From the NCBI GenBank assembly GCA_963854835.1, contig OY978526.1, positions 18,897,868 through 18,961,867 of the forward strand: 64,000 nucleotides of DNA, in the 5' to 3' direction. The notes beneath the pieces were generated by a model. The model had not been told where the DNA came from and searched no databases. It was given only the letters and a program-made list of their open reading frames with translations. The translations under genes and the position numbers were made by a program. Of the stretch, positions 54,701 to 64,000 are shown one piece after another; the stretch's first letter is position 1, and each line of letters begins with the position of its first letter. Source of the DNA: Megamerina dolium. Its lineage: Eukaryota; Arthropoda; Insecta; Diptera; Megamerinidae.

Positions 54701-55914
54701 TACCAAAGCGTAAAAAATCCATGGATATGAATGCCCTGGATTATGAACATCAAGCAGAGAGTGAAAACGAGGCGGACAATTCAGGACCACAAACATCACG
54801 AGCATTCAATGAGCCTCTGGAGGAGAAAAGGAATTCAAAAGAAACGAAACCACGATCATCCCGTCGCGAGCGTGAGCAATCCATCGAAGCGGAAAAAAAG
54901 AAGGTCAAAGAAGTGAAGAAGAAGGATGAGCTCGAACAGAAAGATAAATTCAAAAGGAGTCGTTCTCGTTCAGCATCCTACTCTCGCTCTCGAACCCGTT
55001 CACGTTCGCCATTTCGTGATAGACGAGGTGGTGGAGGCCGTTTTCAAATGCGACGACAAGGTTTTCGTTCGCCACCAAGACGGAATTGGCGAGGACGTCG
55101 TGGCAATCCATTTATGGATCGCCGTATGAGAACAGGTTCTGAGGAAAGAACTTTCAGGAATCGCCAACCTATGTCACCCATACGTAGACCCCGTAGATCT
55201 CCCCTAGAGAGGCGCCGTTCTCGTGATCGCAATTATTCTCGTTCACGTTCCCACAGCCGTTCTCCGAGGCGTGATCGGAGACGAGCTCGACGGGACGATT
55301 CGCGTGATCGCAGCCGTGATAGACATGCATCAAGATCGCGTACATCTAGTCGGCAGGGTCGCAACAATCGATCTGGTTCACGTGCTGCACAGCGCTCCCC
55401 GTCAAATGAACGCGATGTTGAACGTAACGAGCGTACAGAACGTGATCGTGAACGAAACGAACGTGATCGCAAGGTAAACGATCGTTCGTCGCCGAAGAAA
55501 GATAAAAAGACAGACAAGTCAGACGTGAGTTCGGTGAAGAACACCAATGAGGATGACAGAGAGAAAGCGGCCCGAGAAAAAATGCAAAAACGTGCTGAAG
55601 CATTACAAATGTTTAAGGATCACATGCGTAAAGAAATCGCCAAGGAGGAGGAAAAACGTGCAGAAAAGCAACGTTTGGAAGATTTAGAAAAGGAGAAAAC
55701 AGCTCGTGAACTAGAAGAGTTGGAACGTCTTAAGAAGGAGACATTGCAGAAACTAGAGGAGCATGAAAAATTGAAAAAAGTCGCCGTCATTGCGGCTGTA
55801 GCGGCAGCTGTGAATTCAAGCAATAACGGCAAAGAGGAAAAGTCCAAGGAAAAGAAAAAGAAACGCAAGAAGTCCAAAAAGCATGTACGCTCATCTGGCT
55901 CAGAGTCAAATTGA
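51740..55914 (+). CDS. Moca-cyp: Moca-cyp, SR-rich nuclear cyclophilin, eight exons
   Basis: A peptidyl-prolyl isomerase with an arginine/serine tail, expected in nuclear speckles with splicing factors. Exons: 51740-52046, 52129-52216, 52905-52934, 53013-53152, 53223-53373, 53841-53946, 54006-54185 and 54265-55914. Phases agree and give 883 residues. The cyclophilin domain spans about 16-190: [15 protein letters not shown] (Arg73, Phe78, Met79, Gln81) and [15 protein letters not shown] at 117-131. PHLDNVHVVFG follows, with His139 in place of the Trp of cyclophilin A; that His is typical of large SR cyclophilins. Next come a Lys-rich KKEKKKKKR block, an acidic SEDEKNG..EEGEV stretch, and RS/RD-rich sequence. 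A charged coiled coil ([18 protein letters not shown]) ends in a Lys-rich C-terminus, [13 protein letters not shown]. Drosophila Moca-cyp is somewhat longer as I recall. Confidence 0.92.
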
Positions 55915-56062
55915 AAATGTTTATGAATTGAATCGGTTGAGGGAAGAAAAAGAGGGCGTTTTTAAATTATACAATGTTTTTGTTTGATTGGCTTGAAAGA
56001 AATTGTTCAATGAAATACAATGCGTGAAATGTAAATTATTCTAAATATATTACTTTCAACTC

Positions 56063-56068
56063 AATAAA
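56063..56068 (+). terminator. Moca-cyp poly(A) signal
   Basis: AATAAA 149 bases after the stop codon, followed by TG-rich sequence, the first plausible polyadenylation signal. Confidence 0.6.
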
Positions 56069-56099
56069 TTTTGAATATTGATCATTTAAGTGTTGAACA

Positions 56100-56589
56100 T
56101 TATTTATTCGCTGGGTTCCAAGGTAGGTAATAAATGCGCCTTTCAATCCCACTTTTTAAAAGTCAAAAAGGCAAATGATTTTTGAGGACCAAAAGTACGG
56201 TTTTCGGAATATTCCTTAAGAGACAATCATTGTCGGGGTAGTGGAAGTGAATGCTTTAATTTAAATCTGTGCTCATACAGATTTTGGTAGTATATGGAAC
56301 TGACTGAAATTATGATTAGGAGTGTCCTGCAAATAACCGGCAAGCATAAATCAAATTCTTTAGGTCAATGGATGGTAAAATAATGCGCATAAAATGCTTA
56401 GATACCCCACGCTTCCACTAGAACCCTAGAAATAAGGGACCGCTTCGATACTGTTGAGCTCATGACGTTTTTCTTGGGTCACTTATGGAAATTTACACAA
56501 AAAACTTCGAGACAGTTAGATCTGTCAGTGCCTTTGATTTCCCGAGTTCAAGTGTCATATTGATCAAGTTGGGTCATTTAGTTTGTGTT
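56100..56589. other. Intergenic, no feature recognised
   Basis: Less AT-rich than most of the window. It may be the 5' part of the mariner remnant that follows, but I find no terminal repeat. Confidence 0.35.
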
Positions 56590-57435
56590 TTAAAGCCATT
56601 GAATTTCGACAAAAATTGAAAAAAGTGAACTTCGTGAGCTCATCAAGCTTACTTTTTGAGTAAAATAACCATCACTGAATCATTATCACACAACATTATC
56701 TCACCATAGCCAACAGATGATGGTGGGATGAGAGCTCTTGTGCTACCACTAGGAAAATCTGACCAACCCTTGACAATAGACGAACCCGTTCACTCTTGTC
56801 AATGGGCAGGAAAACCATCAGTAATGTAGTCGCCGTACTTACGGGCCACTGGCTTGTGGGTAGGCATGCTGCAAGGCTCGGCTTACCGGCCAACGATTTT
56901 TGTCGCAGCTGCTAGGACAAGGAAGAGGAGGAAAGTGTTCATCACTTCCTCTGTAGATGTTCCGCCTTGGCACGCAGAAGGCACACTCTACTAGGGAGTG
57001 CCTTTTTTACAGATACCATTGACCTTGCACCCATGGATGCCAGGGACATTGCTCTATTCATTAGGAAATCCCAATGGTTCCGCTTAATAGAGGAGATAGG
57101 ATGGTAAGCATCAACGATGCATGGTGACACAATGGGCCAATTATTTGGCCTAAGTGCGCCCCCCTTTGGGGGGCGGCCGCATAACCTAACCTAACCTAAC
57201 CATCACCGAATCTAAGAAAAGGCTTGATAAATATTATGGGGAATCTTCACCATCAACTTGAATGGTTAAGAAGTGCTCTCCGTTTTGGTGATAACAGCAC
57301 ACGTAGCGTCGAACGTCCGAACCTCGAAGAGGTCGTCACGCTATAAATCGTCAATCAAATCCATCGAATTATATTGGACGATGGGAAAATGAAAGTGCGC
57401 GAGATGGCTGACGCTATAGTCACTCAAACTATCGA
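56590..57435 (+). pseudogene. Mariner remnant split by a LINE
   Basis: Before the LINE, 56620-56666 reads KSELRELIKLTF-like sequence. After it, 57203-57250 reads ITESKKRLDKYYGESSPS, and 57356-57415 reads IHRIILDDGKMKVREMADAI. These are consecutive parts of the N-terminal half of an irritans-type mariner transposase. Stops and frame changes interrupt it. It is cut off at about 57435 by the next LINE. Confidence 0.7.
56682..57197 (+). mobile_element. 5'-truncated LINE with 15-bp target duplication
   Basis: AACCATCACTGAATC at 56667-56681 recurs as AACCATCACCGAATC at 57198-57212 (one difference), bracketing the insertion. Inside, plus-strand frames give LTGHWLVGRHAARLGLPAND with FCRSC, a cysteine/histidine end, and MDARDIALFIRKSQWF. 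These are typical of the RNase H and zinc-knuckle 3' end of Jockey/R1-type elements. It ends in a G/C-rich hairpin (CCCCCCTTTGGGGGG) and a (CTAAC)n tail. Confidence 0.8.
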
Positions 57436-58515
57436 AGGGTTGGGTTGAATATCAATCCAGCAAAAACAACGAAAGTACCATTCACACGAAAGTATAAACT
57501 TATGCATCTCCAAGCTATCCGTTTAGATGGTATAGAGATAGAACTTCAGAAAGTTGTAAAATTCTTGGGTATCCATCTATACCAAAAATTATTGTGGAAG
57601 GCCCACATTGAGGAGATAAAACAGAAACATATCAACAATTTCATGAAGTGTAGAACTATTGCGGGTAAAAGTTGGGGCTGTACACCAAAAATTCTGCTAT
57701 GGATATACACACCGATTCGGCTCCCCCACCGACGATGGAGTCGGGCGGCTATATTCGGACCAGAGAAGAGATACTCTGAACCATAAGCAGGTAAGAACAC
57801 CTCTATCTTTCAAGCGCAAGTGCATGCGATAGATAGATATGCGTACTTTAATTTCGAAAGGAATTAACGGAACTGCAGAATAGCAATACTGACTGGCAGC
57901 CAGACAGCTATTAAAGCACTCAAATTTCACCAAGATACATCAAAACTGATGACGGAGTTCATTGATTAGCTGAACATCATAGGCCAACTCAATCAGGTGT
58001 GAATTCTATGGGTTCCGCTCCAGGTAGGGATCAATGGAAATGAAATGACAGATAAACTTGCCAGGAAAGGAGCATTAACTCCATTTGTAGGGCCCGAACC
58101 TTTCTGTGGATTAGGATCGGGTAACATCTCCCATATCTGGGAAGAAGAGTATAGACAAAGAAGATTATACTGGGAAAACATACCGGGGTTATCACCCTCC
58201 AAACTAGCGCTACAACCACATACAATCTAAAACGCTACGACGACGAGGTATGAATCTAACGAAGAACAACTTGAGAATCATTACGGGATTATTAACAGGG
58301 CATTGTACGATGAATTATCACATAACAAAACTGGGAATTTTCTCTGATGCTCTTTGCAGCTTCTGCAGGGAAGAGGACGAGACCGCACCTTGGAGATATT
58401 ATTATACCCGGAGACGAAGTTAGACTCTGTGAAATAGGACACACTCTAGGTCCACGAAGGTGGCACAATAGATCTTATAGGTCACAGTGCAACATCCCCC
58501 AAACGATAATAATAG
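57436..58515 (+). mobile_element. Second LINE fragment (RT end and RNase H), defective
   Basis: 57445-57786 reads the palm/thumb end of reverse transcriptase: GLNINPAKTTKVPFTRKYK, then FLGIHLYQKLLWKAHIEE and WGCTPKILLWIYT. 58010-58230 reads RNase H: GINGNEMTDKLARKGALTPF, then GPEPFCGLG. 58330-58490 holds a broken zinc-knuckle region. Several frame breaks separate these parts. The tail is (ATAATA)n at 58507-58523. Confidence 0.78.
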
Positions 58516-58754
58516 TAATAATAAAACATTTTCAAATTTAGCGAACTTCATCATCAGAATCATTATGTACGATGCGTTTAGTATTACAAATCTGTTTCTT
58601 AAAACACATTTCTTCGTACCAAGCAATGCATACGAGTTACCAGCAACAACTATTGCATAAACAATTACATACGCTGGTGCTAGGTAGTACATGTATTGTA
58701 TGGACATACTAAGAAAAGGCAACTAAAAAATATTTATTTAATGGTAAATTGCAA

Positions 58755-58791
58755 TATAAAAATCAGTTTGATTTCAAATAACATTCAGTGA
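58755..58791 (+). promoter_or_regulatory. TATA box and initiator of the GILT-like gene
   Basis: TATAAAAA at 58755-58762 and the initiator TTCAGTG at 58784-58790, whose A (58787) lies 32 bases from the first T of the TATA box, the classic insect spacing. The start codon is 52 bases further on. Confidence 0.6.
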
Positions 58792-58838
58792 ACTACTAAC
58801 TTCTCAAATCAATTGAATTATATAGTAGAATAATTAAA

Positions 58839-59731
58839 ATGAAATTCTACAGTGTTGTTGTATTGTGGTTGGTTCTCAGTATTGTTGCAATCAATGTACA
58901 GGCAGAAAGTTCAGAAAACTATGCACAGGATGGAAAGAGTTTAACAAAAAAACTAAAAGTAAAAGTCTACTATGAGACACTTTCCGCTTCAAGTATGCAA
59001 TTTATTCGCAATCCATTGTACTATTCTATGATTGACAATGGCTGGTTAAAATATACTGATTTGGAGTTAATACCATACGGTAAAGTTGGTGTAAGTATTT
59101 CACTATATTGGACAAATAAAGAAGAGAGACCTTGTTAAAATGAGTACCTATTGATTTAGGCTTGGGTCGATCCTGTTACAAATATTACATCACTGTATTG
59201 TGAACATGGCATCATCGAGTGCGAACTGAATGCCTTACATGTTTGCATTGTGGAAAACAATTCATTGGAAGAGCAATTGAAATTGTTTCATTGTTCCATG
59301 CGAAACGTCTCAACAAACATTGATAAGGTAAATACGGCGATGGTGATTTATGTTAAGATTAAGAAAAGTCGAAAATCGGGGAAAAATTAAATTATTTCAT
59401 TTCAAAGTGCGCAGCCGATCTAAACATTAATATTGCTAAAGCTAAACGTTGCAAAGCCACACGTTCGACGCCAGATATCTTGTATAAATATGGTCAAGAT
59501 ACAAATGCTTTGGGTATATCAACCTTGCCTGCAATTATAATTGATGGAGTAAGTCAAAATCTGATAAATTTTGTTCTATTCACAATAAAATATCTTTTAA
59601 CTTCAAAGGTGTTTGATGAATTGCAGCAACCCGGTATAAGGAATAAATTTGACACTATCTTCTGTAAAAGATACAAAGAAAAACTTGGCGTCAAATTGGG
59701 CCATAGCATAAATTGCATTGAAATATATTAA
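58839..59731 (+). CDS. GILT-like secreted protein lacking the CXXC active site
   Basis: GILT enzymes are lysosomal or secreted thiol reductases; insect members act in immunity. Exons 58839-59090, 59160-59327, 59408-59548 and 59609-59731 join in phase 0 throughout to give 227 residues. Residues 1-22 form a signal peptide ending VQA. The thioredoxin-like start VKVYYETL is followed by SASS (49-52), where family members have CPDC or CPDS. The GILT signature is otherwise kept: CEHGIIECELNALHVC at 98-113 fits C-x-H-G-x2-E-C-x2-N-x4-C. Later come STLPAIIIDG and paired cysteines. N-glycosylation sites include N92-I-T, N117-N-S and an NVS. The fold is probably preserved but reductase chemistry through the usual site is not possible. 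Symbol left blank because the orthologue is unclear. Confidence 0.85.
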
Positions 59732-59788
59732 TTAATATCTTTAAAATGGAAATATCATATTAAATGTACTCAACACAGATATTACCTA

Positions 59789-59794
59789 AATAAA
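59789..59794 (+). terminator. GILT-like gene poly(A) signal
   Basis: AATAAA, overlapping a second copy at 59793, lies 58 bases after the stop codon. Confidence 0.6.
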
Positions 59795-60113
59795 TAAATT
59801 GATTCCGACGAGTTGAATTGAGTTGATTTTTGGAATTTCTCTCGACTGTATTTGCCGAAAGAGCTCTCTGCGAATGCTCTGAAAAAAGGCAATTGCATTA
59901 TCAAGAATGGAGAATAACAAATATTTTGATAATTTTCTCAAGCACCTAACCTCAATCACCTCTCTTTAAAAATCTAATTTAAGTACATATATATATATAT
60001 ATACATTAGCTCAAAACTGTTCGAATTTCAAACAGTTTCGTTGAAAACGAATGAATATGTTTTCGAAACTAAGAATTGCTGCTTTGTTCTAATTGTTGAC
60101 GGTATATATCCCG

Positions 60114-60480
60114 TAGGTGCCGTAGCTCAGTGGTTAGTGCGTTCGCCTTCTGATCTGTAGGTCGTGGTTCAATACCCGGCTGATGCATAACAAATTTAAT
60201 ATCGAAAAGATTTTTTTTTCGAACGGTACCCACCTGTCGGCAAGCAATTGGCAATTCTTCCGACAGTAAAAACTTGCCATGAAAAAGCTTCTAAAAAGAA
60301 CTCTATGACAAAGCTCAGAAGAAGTGATGTCACATGTGTTCTGCCGTTCGGAACCGGCTAAAATAAGTAGGTCCATTCTAATACTGTCCAAATTTAAGAC
60401 GCACAACAGTAATGGAAGAGAAGCTCTGCCAATGGGCTCTTTGGGGCTTTAAGTGCCACATATTTATTTATTTATTTATT
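60114..60480 (+). mobile_element. tRNA-derived SINE with perfect target duplication
   Basis: TATATATCCCG occurs immediately before (60103-60113) and after (60481-60491) a 367-bp element. The head GGTGCCGTAGCTCAGTGG holds an A box, followed by a TCT anticodon-like loop (CCTTCTGATC) and a B box (GTGGTTCAATACC). A unique body follows (AATATCGAAAAG, GTACCCACCTGTCGGC, AGCAATTGGC, GGGCTCTTTGGGGC) and an (ATTT)n tail. The head most resembles tRNA-Arg(TCT). Confidence 0.88.
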
Positions 60481-60491
60481 TATATATCCCG

Positions 60492-61290
60492 ACCAGACAA
60501 TGGCGTCGAACCTGACTTTGTTTCATAGATGATCTCTTCACTCGATCCAAATCTCTTACTGACGAGCCATTTGGAGAATATGTTGAATGAGGGACCAGTT
60601 CGTAACCTAATTCATGCATTTTTCTGGTAGAAGATAATTTTTCTCGCAAAATGTGGCCATTTTTGGTGCAAATTAGCGTTGTAGCGACCCAATTAATATG
60701 ATCGTTTCAACTTTTTCAAGGGATTCGATGTGACTGACAACGCGGGCATTTCAAAAACCCGACGCCATGACCTCATTCGCTGACAGACCGCGCCTAGGGC
60801 TTTACCCGTTTCGATTCACAATGAGAAGTCCACCGTGACGATTCCTCCTAGGTACCTTGTATATTGTGATGTATTAATGTTTCGTTCACGGTTTGGAGAC
60901 GACTCAAAAACTCATTCTGGTTGTGATTAACCATCCCCAAGCGATCCTTTGTAGTTGTCGAATGATTTCATTTGTTGTCAATTGTATGGGTAACCCGGCA
61001 ACTGGATAGTTTTTTCATATTCAAATATTTATGAGTAACTCTGACTCTGACTTCGCGTACCTTCACTTGCCGATCGTCCAATATTATACAGCGGTATTTA
61101 GCGATAATTTCTGGTGTGATAACCAATAAAGCGATTACATCGAAATTGGAAACCGCATGCCGGTTGGTTCCAATCGATGGTTTAGTAGTTTTTAGTTTTC
61201 TTCGCACTAAAAATAATGTTGAATGGGCATATGAAATTCTCTTTTTGTTGCCTTTTTCAAAAATAACCGTAGGCATCTGTTTGAACTACA
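60492..61290 (-). pseudogene. Degenerate mariner transposase remnant
   Basis: The minus frame 61276-60968 includes VITPEIIAKYRCIILDDRQV and KVREV, then LNMKKLSSCRVTH, which align with the second helix-turn-helix and linker of irritans-type mariners. Further along, toward 60500, come a broken first-aspartate segment (LQTVNETLIHH-like) and scattered later motifs. Many stops are present and no terminal repeats were found. Confidence 0.65.
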
Positions 61291-61406
61291 TTTGAAAAGA
61301 TTAAAAAAATTGTATCGTTAAGTTACAGCTATATTAGTTGGACGCCTCACACTAAGACTGCTTTGCGATGGGCATTATAATTTTTTTACTGGCAAATATA
61401 AAGGTG

Positions 61407-61741
61407 GGTGCCGTAGCTTAATGGTTTTCTGATCTACAGGTCGTGGGTTTAATCGCCTGCTGAACCATAACTTCAATATCGAAAAGATTTTTCTTTCGAA
61501 CAGTACCCACCTGTCGGCAAGCAATTGGCAGTTCTTCCAGCAGTAATTCTAAAATGAGATCTGTGACAAAGCTCAGAAAAAGTGGATGTCATAAGGATTT
61601 GGGCCATACTGAACCGGCAAATATAAGTAGATCCCTTCTAATATTATCCAAAAAATTAACACGCACAACAGTACTGGAAGAAACTCGACCGAAGAGTCCT
61701 TCGGTGTCTAGAGGTGCCACATATTTACTTATTTTTTGCTT
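61407..61741 (+). mobile_element. Second full-body tRNA-derived SINE copy
   Basis: Shares head and body with the copy at 60114-60480 (AATATCGAAAAG, GTACCCACCTGTCGGC, AGCAATTGGCA, the AC(A/G)CACAACAGTA(C/A)TGGAAGA segment and the terminal GTGCCACATATTTA). About 12 bases of the D-arm/anticodon stem are missing from the head. A target duplication is not evident. Confidence 0.8.
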
Positions 61742-62131
61742 ATATCTAAAGAACCGTTAGAACAGTTAATCTAGTGTTTGATTGAAATTTTTTTTTTTTT
61801 TTTTTTTGAAAATACACAAAGTGGCTGTTGAAGTTAAAATTTGAAGTTTCAAAATAAAATCGCTTATTTCTGCTTGAATTCTGTTTGAAAAATCAAATTT
61901 ATTATGCTTAAATCTAATAAACTCTCGAGTGAGTTTTAAATTACAGTGGTCACCAACGTTGATAGCAGAATTTCGAGAAAAAGAGTTAATATTTTATATT
62001 CGCTCTGTATTCAATCGAAAAGCCCTTCAGTAATTCTACGATATGTCTTGGAAACTATCTTCGAATATTCGCAAAAAGCAAAAAAGAATGGTTAAAAAGC
62101 ATTACAAACGACCAGAATCAATTGCACATAT
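61742..62131. other. Intergenic, no feature recognised
   Basis: A T run at 61790-61807 and AT-rich sequence without an ORF of interest. Confidence 0.4.
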
Positions 62132-62314
62132 CAGCCGAGTGCATTAATGTCGAAAGAAAGTACAATAATGTCGAAACAAAATTGTATGTATTTGCATTTT
62201 CGACATTATTGCCAAAATTTGTGCAATAATGACGAAAAATATTTGTTTACATTTAGAAAGTTACTGAAAAATTCGACATTATTGCAATTTTGCGACATTA
62301 ATGCACTCCAGCTG
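62132..62314. mobile_element. 183-bp inverted-repeat element (MITE-like)
   Basis: GAGTGCATTAATGTCG at 62137-62152 is the exact reverse complement of 62293-62308. The match extends outward to CAGC at each end with a one-base gap. TAT precedes the left end and follows the right end, a possible 3-bp target duplication. The interior repeats AATAATG(T/A)CGA in both orientations. The open frame at 62147-62347 crosses the element and is not a gene. Confidence 0.75.
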
Positions 62315-62731
62315 TATGCATGCTGTAACAAAAACCACAGAAGTTGAGAATTTTCTTATTTTTTTTCCGCTTGGCAAAGTCATGTCTTGCATTCAGATTC
62401 TAAGCTTAACGTTAAAGTTTTATTGCGATATTAAAACGTTTCAAACACACATGTGTATATATATTTATATGTAAATACATATATCTACATACATACAGTA
62501 CGTAAGCTTTCATTCATACGCTATTGACATGTAGTATCTACACATTTTTTTAAAACAATTTCTGCTTTAATAGCATTTTTCTTGCAACGTTTGCATTACA
62601 TACTCTTTCTATTGTATTTTTCTCGCTCTCTCTCTCTCTCTCTCTCTTTTGATTTTTCTTTGAAGCTGCCATCTATGTAGGTAAATAAATATAAATTCCT
62701 ATTACAAATTATTTCATCCACTTGCTATGTA

Positions 62732-62774
<43 letters not shown>

Positions 62775-63891
62775 AATACAAAATATTGCCGGTTGAGAAA
62801 AAAATGATGTATGGGAAAAAACAACAACACTCAAATAATTTTGATTTTCTCTCACGAATAAGGATAACGGAAGTATTAAATATGAGTTCGTAGAGTTTTT
62901 AAACATTTAATAATGACATTTAATTTAAAATCTGATTGAATTATTTATAAATATTTATTTATAACAATTCAGTTGAATTTGTTACAAATTTAAGTATATT
63001 TTATTATACACAAAGTTGGCAACTCAATGCATTTTGATTGCAAAAAATACATATGAGAATTTGCACAACAACGACTGTCACTCTCTCTATCTCTATTTGC
63101 ATTTATTTAAGCTGGGAGTAGCAAGAATAGCAACAACAAAACAAAATGTTTTAACTGCGCATAAATGCGGCGAATGATTTCCTTAATTTCAGTTCTTCAA
63201 TGGCGATTAACGTGTTTGGATGGTTTTAAAGTTTTCGCGCAATGTTGTCGTCGTCGCCGCCGTCGTGGTCATCGTTGTCGTTGTCATTGGAGTGGTGGAA
63301 AATCTAAATTTCTTTATAATTTGCTACATATTTTGAATAGCTACACTCCCTATGTAAATGGGTGCATATTTTCAAAGCAAATAATAATAATAATAAAGGA
63401 ATCATAATCCAAAGTAAGAAGTGTATTTAGCAAGTTTTTTGATAAGACTAATTCATCACAAAATAATACGCACACACACACACAATTACACTTGAGGGGG
63501 CAGTGCACGAAAGCAAGCAAAAAGGAAACGAAGAAAATACAATATAAAAAATTGCAAACATTCTGCAAAAAAGCCGGTGTGCAAGCATCTACATACATAC
63601 CTATAAATGTATGTATGTATGCGGATGCGTATATGTAATAATGACAATTTGTATATATGGAAAATTACGAAAGCTAGTAACAATAGCAACACAAAAATGT
63701 AAGAAATTAAATATGCGTATTTCATGCGTATTTATTATGTACCTACACATATAAGTGTGTACATATCTACATTGGCTACTCGTAATGATTATGAAATTCC
63801 TGCAAATCGAAAATGAGCTAGAAGAAGGAAACAAAATATAAAAAGTATGTAATAAATATCGTCAAATACAATTATGACATAATTTTGAGCT
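62315..63891. other. Intergenic, simple-sequence rich
   Basis: A (CT)n run (62626-62648) and a (GA)n run (62734-62772) lie 85 bases apart in inverted relation. (GTC)n-like sequence occurs at 63245-63290, and (CA)n at 63471-63484. No coding sequence is supported; frames such as 63165-63407 are driven by simple repeats. Confidence 0.45.
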
Positions 63892-63990
63892 TCATTCGTT
63901 GTCGCTGCTATATGCGTCTTCGTCTTTGTCGTCGTTGGATTTGTCGTCATTATCGCCTTTTTTTCCTTGCATTTGAATAGTCTCAGCCAT
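63892..63990 (-). CDS. Possible small acidic ORF or first exon at the window edge
   Basis: The minus strand has ATG at 63990-63988 with A at -3 and G at +4. It is followed by 32 codons reading MAETIQMQGKKGDNDDKSND and a further acidic/serine stretch to TGA at 63894-63892. Half the residues are Asp, Lys, Asn or Ser. Its promoter would lie outside the window. It could equally be GAC-rich simple sequence. I do not recognise it. Confidence 0.3.
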   Translation of the reverse strand: MAETIQMQGKKGDNDDKSNDDKDEDAYSSDNE

Positions 63991-64000
63991 ACTTAAAAAA

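Noticed and set aside
54443..55877. Minus-strand frames rich in Ser/Phe/Leu opposite Moca-cyp
   Set aside because: Complement of the RS/RE-rich coding strand; the plus frame has clear cyclophilin and SR-tail continuity.
57183..57201. True interstitial telomere
   Set aside because: Only about four CCTAA units, immediately behind a LINE 3' end and before its target duplication, so it is the LINE tail.
60116..60190. Possible tRNA gene with TCT anticodon
   Set aside because: The acceptor and T arms do not close, and the same head recurs with a common body and target duplication: it is a SINE.

Overview
The window is AT-rich dipteran nuclear DNA. It holds four spliced or single-exon protein genes, large introns, many microsatellites and a dense set of Tc1/mariner, LINE, SINE and BEL/Pao-type elements. 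The gene content (larp, a Gfat2-like gene, Moca-cyp, a GILT-like gene), the polyglutamine (opa) tracts and the mobile-element mix fit a higher (brachyceran) fly. A tephritid fruit fly is my best guess, but that is inference and not shown by any single feature.

Layout. 1-10 kb: intergenic DNA with two broken mariner elements, a LINE fragment inside a repeat array, and AT-rich microsatellite DNA that probably includes the larp 3' UTR. 10.5-43.3 kb: larp on the minus strand, six coding exons. Exons 2-6 are clustered at 10.5-15.9 kb; the first coding exon lies at 42.4-43.3 kb behind a 26.4-kb intron. That intron holds a BEL/Pao-like LTR element with indistinguishable LTRs, an intact gag ORF and essentially no pol (16.5-22.3 kb), arrays of a ~150-bp repeat in both orientations, a mariner inserted inside another mariner, and LINE debris. 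43.3-46 kb: the divergent larp / Gfat2 upstream region. 45,958-47,997: intronless Gfat2-like gene, plus strand. 51,740-55,914: Moca-cyp (SR-rich nuclear cyclophilin), eight exons, plus strand. 56.5-58.5 kb: a mariner remnant interrupted by a 5'-truncated LINE with a 15-bp target duplication, followed by another LINE. 58,839-59,731: a four-exon GILT-like secreted protein lacking the CXXC active site. 60-62.3 kb: two tRNA-derived SINE copies, a mariner remnant and a small inverted-repeat element. The remainder is simple-sequence-rich and has no gene I can support.

How the genes relate: Larp (5'TOP mRNA binding), Gfat2 (first step of UDP-GlcNAc synthesis) and Moca-cyp (nuclear proline isomerase with an RS tail) are unrelated housekeeping genes. 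They share a neighbourhood but no pathway. The GILT-like gene stands alone among transposon remnants.

The strongest leads are the gag-only LTR element with a duplicated three-knuckle zinc array and a tRNA-Tyr primer site; the GILT-like protein without its redox cysteines; the oppositely oriented ~150-bp repeat arrays inside the larp intron; and the SINE family with a perfect 11-bp target duplication. Splice sites were placed by reading frame and GT/AG signals, not by transcripts.
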